Program-made: the position numbers and the translations under genes | Notes under the pieces: model-generated | What the model saw: the letters and a program-made list of their open reading frames with translations, nothing else | What the model was told of the DNA's origin: nothing | Database searches by the model: none | Shown here: positions 7,552 to 17,580 of the stretch, in pieces | Layout of the letters: every line of letters begins with the position of its first letter | How positions within the stretch are numbered: the first letter of the stretch is position 1 | Origin: Myxococcales bacterium | GTDB taxonomy: Bacteria > Myxococcota_A > Polyangia > Haliangiales > Haliangiaceae | Direction of reading: 5' to 3' | Assembly: GCA_028287115.1 (NCBI GenBank) | Contig: JAQBQF010000169.1 | Coordinates: forward strand, 1-34,161 | Length of the DNA: 34,161 nucleotides

Positions 7552-8963
7552 TTGCTATCGAGAATGACGAACTCGACGCGTCGGTTCTGACCGGTGTCGA
7601 CGGCCGTGCCCGAGACGATCGGCCGCGACTTGCCGTAGCCCTCGGTCTCGAGTCGGTTCGCATTGATCCCGCCGTTGACGACGAGCCATTGCGCGACCGA
7701 GCGCGCGCGGCGCTTCGACAGATCGAGGTTGTACTCGTCGGTGCCCTTGTCGTCGGTGTGGCCCTCGACGCGAATTCGCGCATCCGCGAGCGTCTTCATG
7801 ATCACGGCGACGGCCTCGAGCACCGGCACGCTCTCCTCTTTGATCGTCGCGCTGTCGGTCTGGAAGAAGATCTGCTGGAGGATCTCGATCTTGTTGCCCT
7901 CGACGCGAGCGAGCTCGGGGCAGCCGTGGCGCGCCGGATCGAACGGATTGGGCGGGCCGGCCTGCGTCGGGCACTTGTCGTCGGCATCGGCGATCTTGTC
8001 GCCGTCGGAATCGGTGAACGGACAGCCCGCGCGCGACGGATCCTGATGCTTGCCGGCTGCCTCGTTCGGGCACAGGTCCTCGGCATCGAGCACGCCGTCG
8101 CCATCGTGGTCGGACGTCGGGCAGCCTTCGCGCATCGGATCGGGATTCGGGCCGGCCGGCTCGTCGGGGCAGTTGTCCTCGAGATCCGAGATGCCGTCAC
8201 CGTCGGTGTCGCCTTTGATCGTGATCGACGAGCGCCCGCGTCCGCCGTAGCCGACGGCAAGGCCGATCGTGAACAGCTGCGCGTTCGAGGCGCGGGGATC
8301 GGAGCCGAACTCGTAGCGCAACATCGGACCGAGCCGCAGGCCGGGTGAGACCTCCCACTCGACCGCCGCGCCGAGATCGAAGCCGGGTCTCCGAATTCCG
8401 CCCGAGCTGCCGTAGGTGACATGCGCGTCGACCCAGGCGTCGTTGTGCGTTGCTTCGCCGAACACCGGCTCGCCGAAGTGAATGCGCGGACCGAGATGAC
8501 CGGCGATCCACGTCGTCGACGACATCCCGGCATCTTTGCCGAGGTACACGAGCATCGCGCCGCCATGGATGCCGACGATCGGGGTCAGGAAGACATCGGC
8601 ACCAAGTGATGCGCCGCCGCCCGCGCCGAACAGCTTGCGATTGCCGCCATCGACCGGCGTCGCGCCGAGGAGCTCACCGGCGAACATCACGCGCGGCGGA
8701 GCTTGCTCGTGCTCGGCGATGGTCTCGTGAGCCTCGGCCTCAACCGGCGCTGCCTCGACGGTGTCGACAGCTTTCTTGTGGTGCTTCTTCTTCTTCTTCT
8801 TCGGCTTGGCTGTCTCCGGCGGAGGCGCGTCCTCCGAGGCGGGATCGACGCTCGGTGCGTCGTCGTCCGCCGGTTGCTTGTCACCGTCTGCGAACGCGAG
8901 CGTCGCAGGCAGCATCGCCGCGAGCCAAAGAATGTGGAGCCGAGCGAGCGTGCATCCCCTCAT
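7548..8963 (-). CDS. OmpA-family outer-membrane protein with thrombospondin type 3 repeats
   Basis: Order of parts: a signal peptide ending near ATLAFA; an acidic then Lys-rich linker with KPKKKKKKHHKK (about residues 50-65); a beta-barrel-like region with GGGASLGADVF and many alternating hydrophobics (about 95-245); three calcium-binding thrombospondin type 3 repeats (DTDGDGISDLEDNCPDEP, DHDGDGVLDAEDLCP, DSDGDKIADADDKCP, about 258-350); and a C-terminal OmpA peptidoglycan-binding domain with VEGHTDDKGTDEYNLDLSKRRA and GYGKSRPI (about 365-471). The protein would span the outer membrane and tie it to peptidoglycan. The poly-Lys tract is unusual and could contact peptidoglycan or LPS. It heads the operon with the two di-haem enzymes and has a TATACT element 8 bases before the ATG. 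Confidence 0.9.
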   Translation of the reverse strand: MRGCTLARLHILWLAAMLPATLAFADGDKQPADDDAPSVDPASEDAPPPETAKPKKKKKKHHKKAVDTVEAAPVEAEAHETIAEHEQAPPRVMFAGELLGATPVDGGNRKLFGAGGGASLGADVFLTPIVGIHGGAMLVYLGKDAGMSSTTWIAGHLGPRIHFGEPVFGEATHNDAWVDAHVTYGSSGGIRRPGFDLGAAVEWEVSPGLRLGPMLRYEFGSDPRASNAQLFTIGLAVGYGGRGRSSITIKGDTDGDGISDLEDNCPDEPAGPNPDPMREGCPTSDHDGDGVLDAEDLCPNEAAGKHQDPSRAGCPFTDSDGDKIADADDKCPTQAGPPNPFDPARHGCPELARVEGNKIEILQQIFFQTDSATIKEESVPVLEAVAVIMKTLADARIRVEGHTDDKGTDEYNLDLSKRRARSVAQWLVVNGGINANRLETEGYGKSRPIVSGTAVDTGQNRRVEFVILDSK

Positions 8964-8971
8964 GCGAGACC

Positions 8972-8977
8972 AGTATA
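8972..8977 (-). promoter_or_regulatory. -10 element of the OmpA/di-haem operon
   Basis: TATACT on the minus strand ends 8 bases before the ATG at 8963, so the leader would be only one or two bases. No convincing -35 is seen at 16-18 bases upstream. Confidence 0.5.
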
Positions 8978-9005
8978 TCCCAGGCGCCGTCGCAAAAGTC
9001 CGAAG

Positions 9006-9317
9006 CTACTTACTCTCGTCGCACTTGCTGACGCCGTTATCGCCGTCGATCTCGTTCGCCGCGAGCGCGCATTCGACGCGCGCCCTGGAGGTCTTCTTCG
9101 TGCATTGCTCGACGAACTCCGCGGACTTGGCCTCGGTCACCGCCGTCTTTTGCTTGGCGATGTCGGCCTTTTGCGTGTCACTGGATGCGGCGGCTCCCGC
9201 CTTCTTGAACTCGAGGTCGACGAGGTGATCGAGCAATTGCTTGCATTGATCTTCCGAGGGACCGCTCTTGCAGCCGACCGCCACGAGGAGAGCTGCGACG
9301 AGCAAGGCGCGCTTCAT
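9006..9317 (-). CDS. Small Lys-rich lipoprotein, 103 aa
   Basis: The signal MKRALLVAALLVAVGC ends in a lipobox with Cys16 and Lys at +2. The mature protein is small and helical, with four further cysteines (DQCKQLL, VEQCTKK, VECALAA, SKCDESK) spaced so that two disulfides could form, and a Lys/Ala/Thr-rich middle. I recognise no domain. Small lipoproteins of this DQCxxLLDHL...ECxLAA layout recur in myxobacteria, from memory, without known function. It has its own TACGAT element ending 6 bases before the ATG, located in the 12 bases between it and the TPR gene, so it can be transcribed separately from that gene. Confidence 0.75.
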   Translation of the reverse strand: MKRALLVAALLVAVGCKSGPSEDQCKQLLDHLVDLEFKKAGAAASSDTQKADIAKQKTAVTEAKSAEFVEQCTKKTSRARVECALAANEIDGDNGVSKCDESK

Positions 9318-9323
9318 GAAAGA

Positions 9324-9329
9324 ATCGTA
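9324..9329 (-). promoter_or_regulatory. -10 element of the small lipoprotein gene
   Basis: TACGAT on the minus strand ends 6 bases before the ATG at 9317. It fills the gap between the TPR stop codon (9330) and the gene; a -35 would have to lie inside the TPR coding region. Confidence 0.55.
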
Positions 9330-10979
9330 TCACCGGCTCGGCGCGAACGTCGAACGCAAGGCGGCGATCCGCCGCCGGAGGTCCGCGGAGGGTCGCAAGG
9401 CCATCGCGCGGTCGAGGAGCTCGGCAGCCTTGGTAAACGAACGGTCGGCGGCCCACGCGGTCGCGAGATGCACCAGGATCTCGGGCTCCCCGGGGGCGTA
9501 GCGGGACGCCTGGTCGAGGGCGCGGATCGCGCCTCGCGTGTCGCCTCGCTTGAACCGCAGCCAGCCCCAGCTATCGAGCACCGAGGGATCGCCGGCCTGC
9601 AGCTCGCGAGCGTGACGTAGATAACGCTCCGCATCGTCGAGGCGCTCGCCATGGTCGGCGAGTAAGTAGCCGGCGAGGTTGAGCGCCGTCAGGTTGTCGG
9701 GGTGCGCGCGGATCACCGGCTCGAGGAGCGCGAGCGCCGTTGTCGAGTCCTGGCGATGGTCCGCGAGGCGCGCGTTGGCGAGCGCGACGATCGTCGCATC
9801 GGCTTTGATCCCGGCGAGTGCCGCACGGGCCTCTTCGAGTCTGTGCAGATCGGTGAGCGCGGTCGCGGCCGTCAGCGCTACATCTAGATCGTTCGGCTTG
9901 GCACGCCGCGCCGGCTCGATCAGATCGAACGCAGTCTTCGGATCGCCGTCGTAGATCGCGATCTCGGCGGCGATCCGCCGCGCATCGGCGAACGCGGGTG
10001 ATTGCTCCGCGACCCCGAGCGCATGCTGTGCCGCACCTTGCGAGTCGCGCGTCGCGAGATCGATCGCGAGCGTCACGAGCACGGCGGCATCGGCATCTTG
10101 GACGGCGATCCTCGTCGCGATCGCGGTGGCCTCGCCGATCCGGCCGAGCCCGATGTCGAGCCGCGCGACGGTCGCGAGCGCTTCGGCATCGCTTCGATCG
10201 TCGTCGAGGAGAGTGAGTAGATCGATCGCGGCGGTGCGCTGGTCGGCTTCACATAACAGCCAGAACAGCTCCTCGGCGAGATCGAGCGGCTGCCCCGCGC
10301 GATCGAACGCGCTACGCGTCAAGGCGATCGCGTCGTCGAGCTTGCCGAGCCGTCGCAACACGCGTGCGAGATCGATGCGCGCGTCGATATGATCCGGGTC
10401 ATGCTCGAGCACGGCGCGCAGCTCGATCGTCGAAGCGGCCAGATCGCCTTGCACGGCCAGTCGCTGAGCGAGCCGGTAGTGCCCCTCGACCGAGCCCGGC
10501 ACGCGCGAGACGAGCGACCGCAACGTGGCTTCCGCTGCTCGCGCTTCGCCCTTGGCAGCGAGCGTGCGCGCGAGGCCGAGGTAGGCGCGCTCGTTATCGG
10601 CTTCGATCTCGATCGTTCGGCGATATGCGCGCGTGGCCTCGGGCGGATCGGTTTTTTCGAGCAGCTCACCGGACGCGAGCCAGACCTCCGCGTGATCCGG
10701 CCACCGGCGACGCGCGACTCCGAGCACGCCGCGAGCCTTCGTCTCTTGCTTTGCTTTGACCAGCGCGCGTGCCTGCTCGACGACGATCATCGGCTGATCG
10801 GGAGCGGCGAGGGCCGCCGCCGAGAGCTCGCTCGCCGCGACGGCCGGATCCCCCGAATACATCTCGGTCTTGCCGGTGAGGTAGTGCGCGTACGCGGCGC
10901 GCGACAGCGGCGTCGTCGGAGGTTCCGAGGCGTGATGGCACGCCGCCAGCAACATCCACGCGAACAGGTGCTTCGACAT
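9330..10979 (-). CDS. Tetratricopeptide-repeat lipoprotein
   Basis: From ATG 10979 the protein begins MSKHLFAWMLLAAC, a short lipoprotein signal with Cys14 followed by two His. The rest is almost wholly alpha-helical TPR: repeated 34-residue units with the W/L-G-Y-A-P signature are visible, for example AYRRTIEIEADNERAYLGLARTLA, GHYRLAQRLAVQGDLAAST, and near the end LNLAGYLLADHGERLDDAERYL, LDSWGWLRFKRGDTRGAI, LVHLATAWAADRSFTKA. Such scaffolds hold protein complexes together at the inner face of the outer membrane. An upstream in-frame ATG at 11003 lies inside the carboxylase gene and would spoil the lipoprotein signal. The start is 4 bases past the carboxylase stop (10984), with GCGAG just before the ATG, so the genes are co-transcribed although their roles do not obviously match. 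Confidence 0.85.
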   Translation of the reverse strand: MSKHLFAWMLLAACHHASEPPTTPLSRAAYAHYLTGKTEMYSGDPAVAASELSAAALAAPDQPMIVVEQARALVKAKQETKARGVLGVARRRWPDHAEVWLASGELLEKTDPPEATRAYRRTIEIEADNERAYLGLARTLAAKGEARAAEATLRSLVSRVPGSVEGHYRLAQRLAVQGDLAASTIELRAVLEHDPDHIDARIDLARVLRRLGKLDDAIALTRSAFDRAGQPLDLAEELFWLLCEADQRTAAIDLLTLLDDDRSDAEALATVARLDIGLGRIGEATAIATRIAVQDADAAVLVTLAIDLATRDSQGAAQHALGVAEQSPAFADARRIAAEIAIYDGDPKTAFDLIEPARRAKPNDLDVALTAATALTDLHRLEEARAALAGIKADATIVALANARLADHRQDSTTALALLEPVIRAHPDNLTALNLAGYLLADHGERLDDAERYLRHARELQAGDPSVLDSWGWLRFKRGDTRGAIRALDQASRYAPGEPEILVHLATAWAADRSFTKAAELLDRAMALRPSADLRRRIAALRSTFAPSR

Positions 10980-10983
10980 CTCG

Positions 10984-12546
<1,563 letters not shown>

Positions 12547-12549
12547 GTG

Positions 12550-12555
12550 CCTCCT
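12550..12555 (-). promoter_or_regulatory. Strong Shine-Dalgarno of the acyl-CoA carboxylase gene
   Basis: A perfect AGGAGG on the minus strand lies three bases before the ATG at 12546. It stands out because most transcription-unit heads in this window show no ribosome site at all. Confidence 0.7.
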
Positions 12556-12560
12556 GCGCG

Positions 12561-12567
12561 TATAGTA
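12561..12567. promoter_or_regulatory. Overlapping divergent -10 elements (TATAGTA)
   Basis: On the plus strand TATAGT (12561-12566) ends 6 bases before the GTG at 12573. On the minus strand the same seven bases read TACTATA and supply TACTAT (12562-12567), which would start the carboxylase message about 9 bases before its ATG and include its AGGAGG. The two promoters share one A/T block, so both genes cannot easily be opened at once. Confidence 0.5.
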
Positions 12568-12572
12568 GAGGC

Positions 12573-13130
12573 GTGGCGAACGTCAAGGGAAGCGCACTGA
12601 CGTCGCGCATCTTGTGGGTGGAGCTCCAGCAGGGGGCGAAGGGCATGGAGCGCTTGCTCCATCAGGCCTCCCCGGACCTGCGCTACAGCATCGAATCCGG
12701 CCTCAGCAAGGCGAAGTGGTACCCGTTCGAGCAGTTCGTGGAGCTGAACCTGACGCTCGATCGATTGTTCGGAAAGGGCGACCTAGACCTGATCAGGACC
12801 CTGGGACGCTACGGCGCCGACGCCAATCTCACGACGATCTATCGGCTGTTCTTCAAGGTCGGCACGGTCCACTGGATCTTGGGGCGTGCGGTCCGCCTGT
12901 GGAGCGCGCACTACGACTCCGGTTACATGGAGGTCGTCACCAAGGGGACGAAGTCCGTGAGCCTGCGGGTTCGCGGGTTCTCGACGCCGCATCAGGCGCA
13001 CTGCCTCTCGGTCGCCGGCTGGGCAGAGCGCTCGATCGAGCTCTCGGGCGGCAAGCGACCGACGATGGTCGAGACCTTGTGCCGCACCCGCGGCGACGAC
13101 ATCTGTCAGTTCGATAGCGCGTGGGAGTGA
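12573..13130 (+). CDS. V4R/DUF2378-like protein, probable small-ligand sensor
   Basis: The 185-residue cytoplasmic protein starts at GTG (VANVKGSAL) 6 bases after a TATAGT element. The C half, with [18 protein letters not shown], a beta-rich stretch VSLRVRGF, and an ending [15 protein letters not shown], has the layout of the V4R / haem-NO-binding-associated fold, in which C-x-G-x3-C-x-F-x3-W closes the domain. The overall length and the N-terminal helices also fit the Myxococcus paralogous family DUF2378 (TIGR02265). Both suggestions are from memory. Such proteins are thought to bind a small molecule. It stands alone, divergent from the carboxylase and convergent with the anti-sigma gene. 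An Arg-rich second frame over the same span is a shadow. Confidence 0.75.
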   Translation: MANVKGSALTSRILWVELQQGAKGMERLLHQASPDLRYSIESGLSKAKWYPFEQFVELNLTLDRLFGKGDLDLIRTLGRYGADANLTTIYRLFFKVGTVHWILGRAVRLWSAHYDSGYMEVVTKGTKSVSLRVRGFSTPHQAHCLSVAGWAERSIELSGGKRPTMVETLCRTRGDDICQFDSAWE

Positions 13131-13144
13131 GGCGGATCGATCGA

Positions 13145-13175
13145 ATTCCTGCTCGAGCGAAGCGAGAGCAGGAAT
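13145..13175. terminator. Strong hairpin between convergent genes
   Basis: ATTCCTGCTC (13145-13154) and GAGCAGGAAT (13166-13175) are a perfect 10-base inverted repeat around an 11-base loop. It lies 15 bases past the stop of the V4R-like gene. It has no T-tract, so it could act as a bidirectional terminator or message-end stabiliser. Its right arm runs into the first copy of the 40-base direct repeat. Confidence 0.45.
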
Positions 13176-13260
13176 CTCTGCACGCCGAACGAATCCCTTT
13201 AGGGGGAGTGAGGCGGAATCAATCTCTGCACGCCGAACGAATCCCTTTAGGGGGAGTGAG
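13173..13260. repeat. Perfect 40-base direct repeat, two copies
   Basis: The block beginning AATCTCTGCACGCCG and ending TTTAGGGGGAGTGAG occurs identically at 13173-13212 and 13221-13260, separated by 8 bases. The end GGGAGTGAGGCGGA also matches the tail of the V4R-like gene (GGGAGTGAGGCGGATC, 13123-13138), as if a third partial copy had been the seed. Each copy carries a small TCCC/GGGA inverted repeat around TTTAGG. It fills the gap up to the stop of the anti-sigma gene at 13264. Confidence 0.85.
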
Positions 13261-13263
13261 TCG

Positions 13264-16200
13264 TTACTCCGGCATGAACGTGAACGGCACCTGGATCGCA
13301 AGGCCGTTACGGACACCGACGTGCATCGAGCCAAACGCCTGGCGCACGCAGGTCGCGAGGGGCTCGGGTCCCGAGGCGCTCAGTTTCATCGCGCCGGACC
13401 GGTCGATGCCGACCGACAGCGTGACGCGACCGCGCAGCGCCGGAAAGCGGTTGAGCGCCTCCACGTAACAGCTGCGGGCATCTTGCGACCTCGCGAGCAT
13501 GACCTGGCGCAGCCCCGGATCGGACACCGCGCCCATGATCATCCGAGGCTGGTTCGGAGCGACCTCTTCGAGTTGCTCTTGCAGCGAGATCGAGATCCGG
13601 CCCACGACCGTGTGGTCACCGGTGAGCTCGAACGGCAGCGAGCGCTTGCTGCCGAGCGCCGAGATGTCGAGCGTGCCGCGCACCGGGCCAGACGAAGGCG
13701 TCGCGCGGCTGATCTCGATCAGGTAGTTGCCGCGCCGCAGCGACTTCACGGCGAGCAGCTCGCGATCGGTGCTCGTCGCGTCGGTGACGATCGCGTCGGT
13801 GCGGCCGCCCATCCACGAGACACGCGTGCCATCGGGGGTGACGAGCGACAGGTCGAGATCCGCCGGACGATCCCAGCGCGCGGCAACGACGAGATCGCCC
13901 GAGGCTTTCGTCGGCGCGACATCGACCAGCGCCGCTTTCTCGGCGGCGGCACGTGCAGCGTCGTCGGGCAGAGCGCGAACGATCAGATCTGCATCACCGG
14001 TGCGGCCGACGCTGCGCAGGCAACGCATCGCCGAGGCGGCGAGTTTCGGCTGTTTCGGCGATAGCGCGGCGAGCGCGATGCGATGGCTGCAGGCTTGCTG
14101 CATGCGGCCGACTTGCTCGTACGCGACGACCATCCGCTCGTGTAGCGCCGGCCGATCGGCATCGAGATCGACGAGGCCGGCGAGCGTGCGCAGTGCGAGC
14201 TCGCGCTGACCGCCGGCACGGCCGAGCAGATCGGCGCGATAGCCGAGCGCTTGCGGATCGAGCCGGTCGCGATCGAGCCACTTGTTCGCAACGTCACGAG
14301 CGCGGTCGAGCTCGCCGGCGTACGACAGCGCCTGCACGAGTGCGCGGTGCCGCTCGCGGCTATCTGGCGTCTTCGCGAGGTTGCGCTCCGCTTCGCCGAT
14401 CGCGGCGATGATGCTCGGCGACACGGTGTCATAAGGCGTCACCGACGGCACGCGCACCCACGTGCGTCGCATCTCGAAGCCGTAGCCGCGGTTGCTATTA
14501 CCGAGGATGCCCAAGCCTCCGCCACCTCGGCCTGAACCGTGCCCGAACGGCACAGGCGCAGCTTGCGGCGCCGGCATCGGCTTGTCCTGAGCAGGCGCCG
14601 TGCTGGCAGCGGAGGTCCCGACCGGTCCTTCGTAGTCGTCGGCCTTGTCCATCGCAGGCGCCTTGGCCTTCTTCGCAGGCGCGCTTCTCGATTCGTCCCT
14701 CGCAAGGTCGTTCGCCGCGACGATCGGCAGCGTGCCGGTGCTCGCGACTTCTTCGAGCTGCTCTTCGCCCGTCCACTTCGCGGTCGGCACGTGACGGTCG
14801 ACGCCGAACGCATCGAACATCGCCTGCGATTCGAGCACGAGCAGCGAGGTCTCGCGCGACATCACGCCGTACGCCTGCGACAGCGCGACGATCTTCGCGC
14901 GCTCATCACCACCGCCGTTGCGCTCGCGCTGCTCGATCGCGAGCGTCGCCCACAGGCGCGGCACGAAGCCATTGCCCGACGCCGAGGACACGGTCAGGTG
15001 CAACGGATAGCGCTGCTCGAACGGCTGACCCGCGACCGTGCCGCGCACGATCACATCACCTTGGACATCGCCGGTGACTCGCGCCGCGAGGAGGACCTCG
15101 TCGCCGGCGCGCACCGTCGGCACGATCGTCGGCGCGACGTCGGCGAGCCCCGCGGGCAGCTCGATCTTCGCGTCGCTCAGCGCGGCGCCGTAGGTCGACT
15201 CGAGGGCGCTCGCCGCGGCCGTCGTCATCCGTTGACCGGGGACGAACGCGAGGAAGCTGCCACCGCCGCCGCGCGCCGCGGCCGCGAGCAACGCGGTATC
15301 GGCGTCCGCACCGATGCCGATCGTCGAGACATGGATCGGGCTGCCGGCGAGCGCACGCTCGACATCCGCGACGCGACGGAACCCGGTCGACGCGAAACCG
15401 TCGCCGACGTAGAGCACCCAGCGCTCGCGGTCGTCGTTGCCTTGCAGAGCTTCGCGTGCCGCGCGCACGCTCGCGACGACATCGGTGGCGCCGGCCTGCG
15501 GGTCGCTCGCGAGCCACGTCCGCATCTCCGTCACGGCCTGCGGCGAAGGCGCACGCAGATCGCCGAGCTTGCGGCAGTCGCTATCGCACGTCATCACCGA
15601 GAACCGGTCGCGCCGATCCATCTGATCGATCAGCGAAGCCGCGAGCTCGGTCGCACGCGTGAAGCGTTCGCCGACCATCGATTGGCTCGCGTCGAGCACG
15701 ATCATGTAGTCATGCGACTTGGTCTCGCGCCAGCGCGGCAGCGTCGGACGCAACGCGAGGACCGCGGTCGGGCGGGTATCCGCGGCCTCCATGCGCTGCG
15801 CGCTGACCACCGCGGGATCGATACCGACATTCTTCTTGTCGAGCAGCTTCTCGTCGGGCGCGACGGCCGCGCCGCCGGCGTAGGTCCACGCACGAAGCTC
15901 TGCCGCGCCGTCGGTCGCGCGGTAGCCGATCACGAGATCGCCGCGCGGCACGAAGCCGGATTGCGTCAGCGTGAGCGCGTTGACGTCGCGACGCGCCGCA
16001 TCGGGCGTCAGGTCATAGCCGGCGCTGCGCACGAAGCCGGGCATCGCGCCGCGAACTTCGACATCGACGGTGAGCTGATCGGCGACCGTCGAGCCATCGC
16101 TCGAGTGCGGCAGTGGATAGACGTACTGGCGCCACGGACCGCGCGGTGCGACCACTTGCGTGTACGCGAGCTTGATCGTGCGCTGGCCCTTCGCCGGGAT

Positions 16201-17580
16201 CGGGAACACGCGGAGCTCGAACCGCCCGCCGCGCTTCCAGTCGAGGAGCGCGGGGTCTCGCCACGAGCCGTTGACCCAGATCACGTCATTGCGATCGGTC
16301 GCGAGCTGGATCTTCGGCGTCGCCTTTTCGATCACACCTTTCCAGATCTTCGCGCCGCGCTCCTTGTCGACGAACGCACCTTCGACGAAACCACCGGAGA
16401 CATCGAGCGCGAGACCGTCGATCTGCGCGTCGGGCGGCAGCGGAAACTGATAGACGCCTTCGAGCTCGGTCGTGCTGTCGTTGCGGAACGTCTCGGTGAT
16501 CTCGGTGCGTGCGATAGGTCCTACGATCCGGACCTTCACGTCGTGCTTCGCGAGCGCGAGGTTCCAGTCGCGGTCGCGTTTCTCGCCGGGCTTGTACGCG
16601 CGCAACGCGCCGAGCCCCGACATGGCCTCGTCGGTCTTGACGGCTGGATTGCCGAGCTCGGCCCATTCTGCTTCGTGTGCGAGTGCGGGCACGGGGCTGA
16701 CGCTCAGCGCACCATTCTCGATCGTGCCTTCTTCGCCCGCGCGCACGGCGTCGTGCGCGCCGTTCGATCCGTTGAGCACGATCTGGCCGCGTACGACCTG
16801 GACCGCGGTGACCGCGTCCGTCGAGGTCACGATGAAGCGTGTGCCGACGACATCGATCGTTCCGCTCGGCGTCGCGATCGTCGCCGGGCGCCCGTCGATA
16901 TGCGCGACATCCGCTAGCAAGCGGCCCCCGGTGATCCGGATGTGCCGGAGCTCCGCCGGATCGAACGCGATCGCCGTGTTGTGATCGAGGACGAGCTTCG
17001 TGCCCTCCGCGAGGTCGAGCGACATCCGCGTGCGTGCGTCGGTGCGGAGCTCTGCGCCGGCGGCGATCTGCTCTGCGCGGGTCAGTGCGCGCCAGCCGCC
17101 TTGATCCTTGATCTCGATCCCGAGTGCGCCGTCTTTTGCCGCGCGCGTCACGTTCGTGATCGTCGCGATCGAGCCGGTCTTCGCGAAGCTTGGCGCACTG
17201 CTCGCGGGCGTCTTTGCACCGCCGCCGCGCGACATCACGACCGCCGTACCGGAAGCAGCCATCGCCGCGGCAGCGCCGGCGACGAGCCACGTCCGCGATC
17301 GCGAGGCTCGGCGGGTCGGTTCGGCGATGTTCGTCACCAGCGGCTTGGGCGCAGGCTTTGCCTCGCGGTCGACCGCCGCGAGCAGCTTGTCGACGAGGTC
17401 AGCAGCAGGCACGTGATCGGAGCCCGCATCGACGAGCATGGCCGCGACCTTCGTGGCCTCGTGCCTGGCATCGCGGCATGTATCGCAGCTCGCGAGATGA
17501 TCGGCGTGGCGAGCGATCGCGTCGCGGTTTCCATCGACGAGCTCTGCGAGGTCGTCGGTTACTTGATCACAGGTACTCAT
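13264..17580 (-). CDS. Giant anti-sigma / FecR / VIT / VWA / AgmX-type fusion protein, 1438 aa
   Basis: Order of parts: a zinc-binding anti-sigma domain with H28-x3-C32-x2-C35; a Pro/Arg linker; one membrane segment at 98-116; a periplasmic FecR-like domain (about 165-300, ending near GTRFIVTSTDAVTAVQVVRG); a VIT domain (about 345-490, with ITETFRNDSTTELEGVYQFPLP); a von Willebrand A domain with the metal site D630-A-S632-Q-S634 and TDVVASVRAA; a disordered Pro/Ala stretch with a Gly-rich motif HGSGRGGGGLGILGN; helical repeats (about 1075-1240); a DUF2135-like beta segment (DLDLSLVTPDGTRVSW); and a C-terminal domain with SCYVEALNRFPALRGRVTL and ATCVRQAF that matches the AgmX/PglI C-terminal fold. 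The N-terminus should hold the ECF sigma factor in the cytoplasm while the rest senses the envelope. The start overlaps the sigma gene stop as ATGA. Confidence 0.9.
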   Translation of the reverse strand: MSTCDQVTDDLAELVDGNRDAIARHADHLASCDTCRDARHEATKVAAMLVDAGSDHVPAADLVDKLLAAVDREAKPAPKPLVTNIAEPTRRASRSRTWLVAGAAAAMAASGTAVVMSRGGGAKTPASSAPSFAKTGSIATITNVTRAAKDGALGIEIKDQGGWRALTRAEQIAAGAELRTDARTRMSLDLAEGTKLVLDHNTAIAFDPAELRHIRITGGRLLADVAHIDGRPATIATPSGTIDVVGTRFIVTSTDAVTAVQVVRGQIVLNGSNGAHDAVRAGEEGTIENGALSVSPVPALAHEAEWAELGNPAVKTDEAMSGLGALRAYKPGEKRDRDWNLALAKHDVKVRIVGPIARTEITETFRNDSTTELEGVYQFPLPPDAQIDGLALDVSGGFVEGAFVDKERGAKIWKGVIEKATPKIQLATDRNDVIWVNGSWRDPALLDWKRGGRFELRVFPIPAKGQRTIKLAYTQVVAPRGPWRQYVYPLPHSSDGSTVADQLTVDVEVRGAMPGFVRSAGYDLTPDAARRDVNALTLTQSGFVPRGDLVIGYRATDGAAELRAWTYAGGAAVAPDEKLLDKKNVGIDPAVVSAQRMEAADTRPTAVLALRPTLPRWRETKSHDYMIVLDASQSMVGERFTRATELAASLIDQMDRRDRFSVMTCDSDCRKLGDLRAPSPQAVTEMRTWLASDPQAGATDVVASVRAAREALQGNDDRERWVLYVGDGFASTGFRRVADVERALAGSPIHVSTIGIGADADTALLAAAARGGGGSFLAFVPGQRMTTAAASALESTYGAALSDAKIELPAGLADVAPTIVPTVRAGDEVLLAARVTGDVQGDVIVRGTVAGQPFEQRYPLHLTVSSASGNGFVPRLWATLAIEQRERNGGGDERAKIVALSQAYGVMSRETSLLVLESQAMFDAFGVDRHVPTAKWTGEEQLEEVASTGTLPIVAANDLARDESRSAPAKKAKAPAMDKADDYEGPVGTSAASTAPAQDKPMPAPQAAPVPFGHGSGRGGGGLGILGNSNRGYGFEMRRTWVRVPSVTPYDTVSPSIIAAIGEAERNLAKTPDSRERHRALVQALSYAGELDRARDVANKWLDRDRLDPQALGYRADLLGRAGGQRELALRTLAGLVDLDADRPALHERMVVAYEQVGRMQQACSHRIALAALSPKQPKLAASAMRCLRSVGRTGDADLIVRALPDDAARAAAEKAALVDVAPTKASGDLVVAARWDRPADLDLSLVTPDGTRVSWMGGRTDAIVTDATSTDRELLAVKSLRRGNYLIEISRATPSSGPVRGTLDISALGSKRSLPFELTGDHTVVGRISISLQEQLEEVAPNQPRMIMGAVSDPGLRQVMLARSQDARSCYVEALNRFPALRGRVTLSVGIDRSGAMKLSASGPEPLATCVRQAFGSMHVGVRNGLAIQVPFTFMPE

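Noticed and set aside
13173..13260. Possible CRISPR array
   Set aside because: Only two repeats with an 8-base gap; spacers would be far too short and no cas genes are present.
12783..13334. A minus-strand frame repeating SLPLKGFVRRAEI twice, which looks like a peptide repeat
   Set aside because: It is only the translation of the 40-base direct repeat and runs into the antisense of the V4R-like gene; no start, signal or ribosome site supports it as a protein.
14539..16917. A 792-residue open frame on the plus strand opposite the anti-sigma/VWA gene
   Set aside because: It is very rich in Arg and Asp, has no recognisable domain or signal, and exactly opposes a gene with clear domains; long antisense frames are expected from GC-rich third positions.
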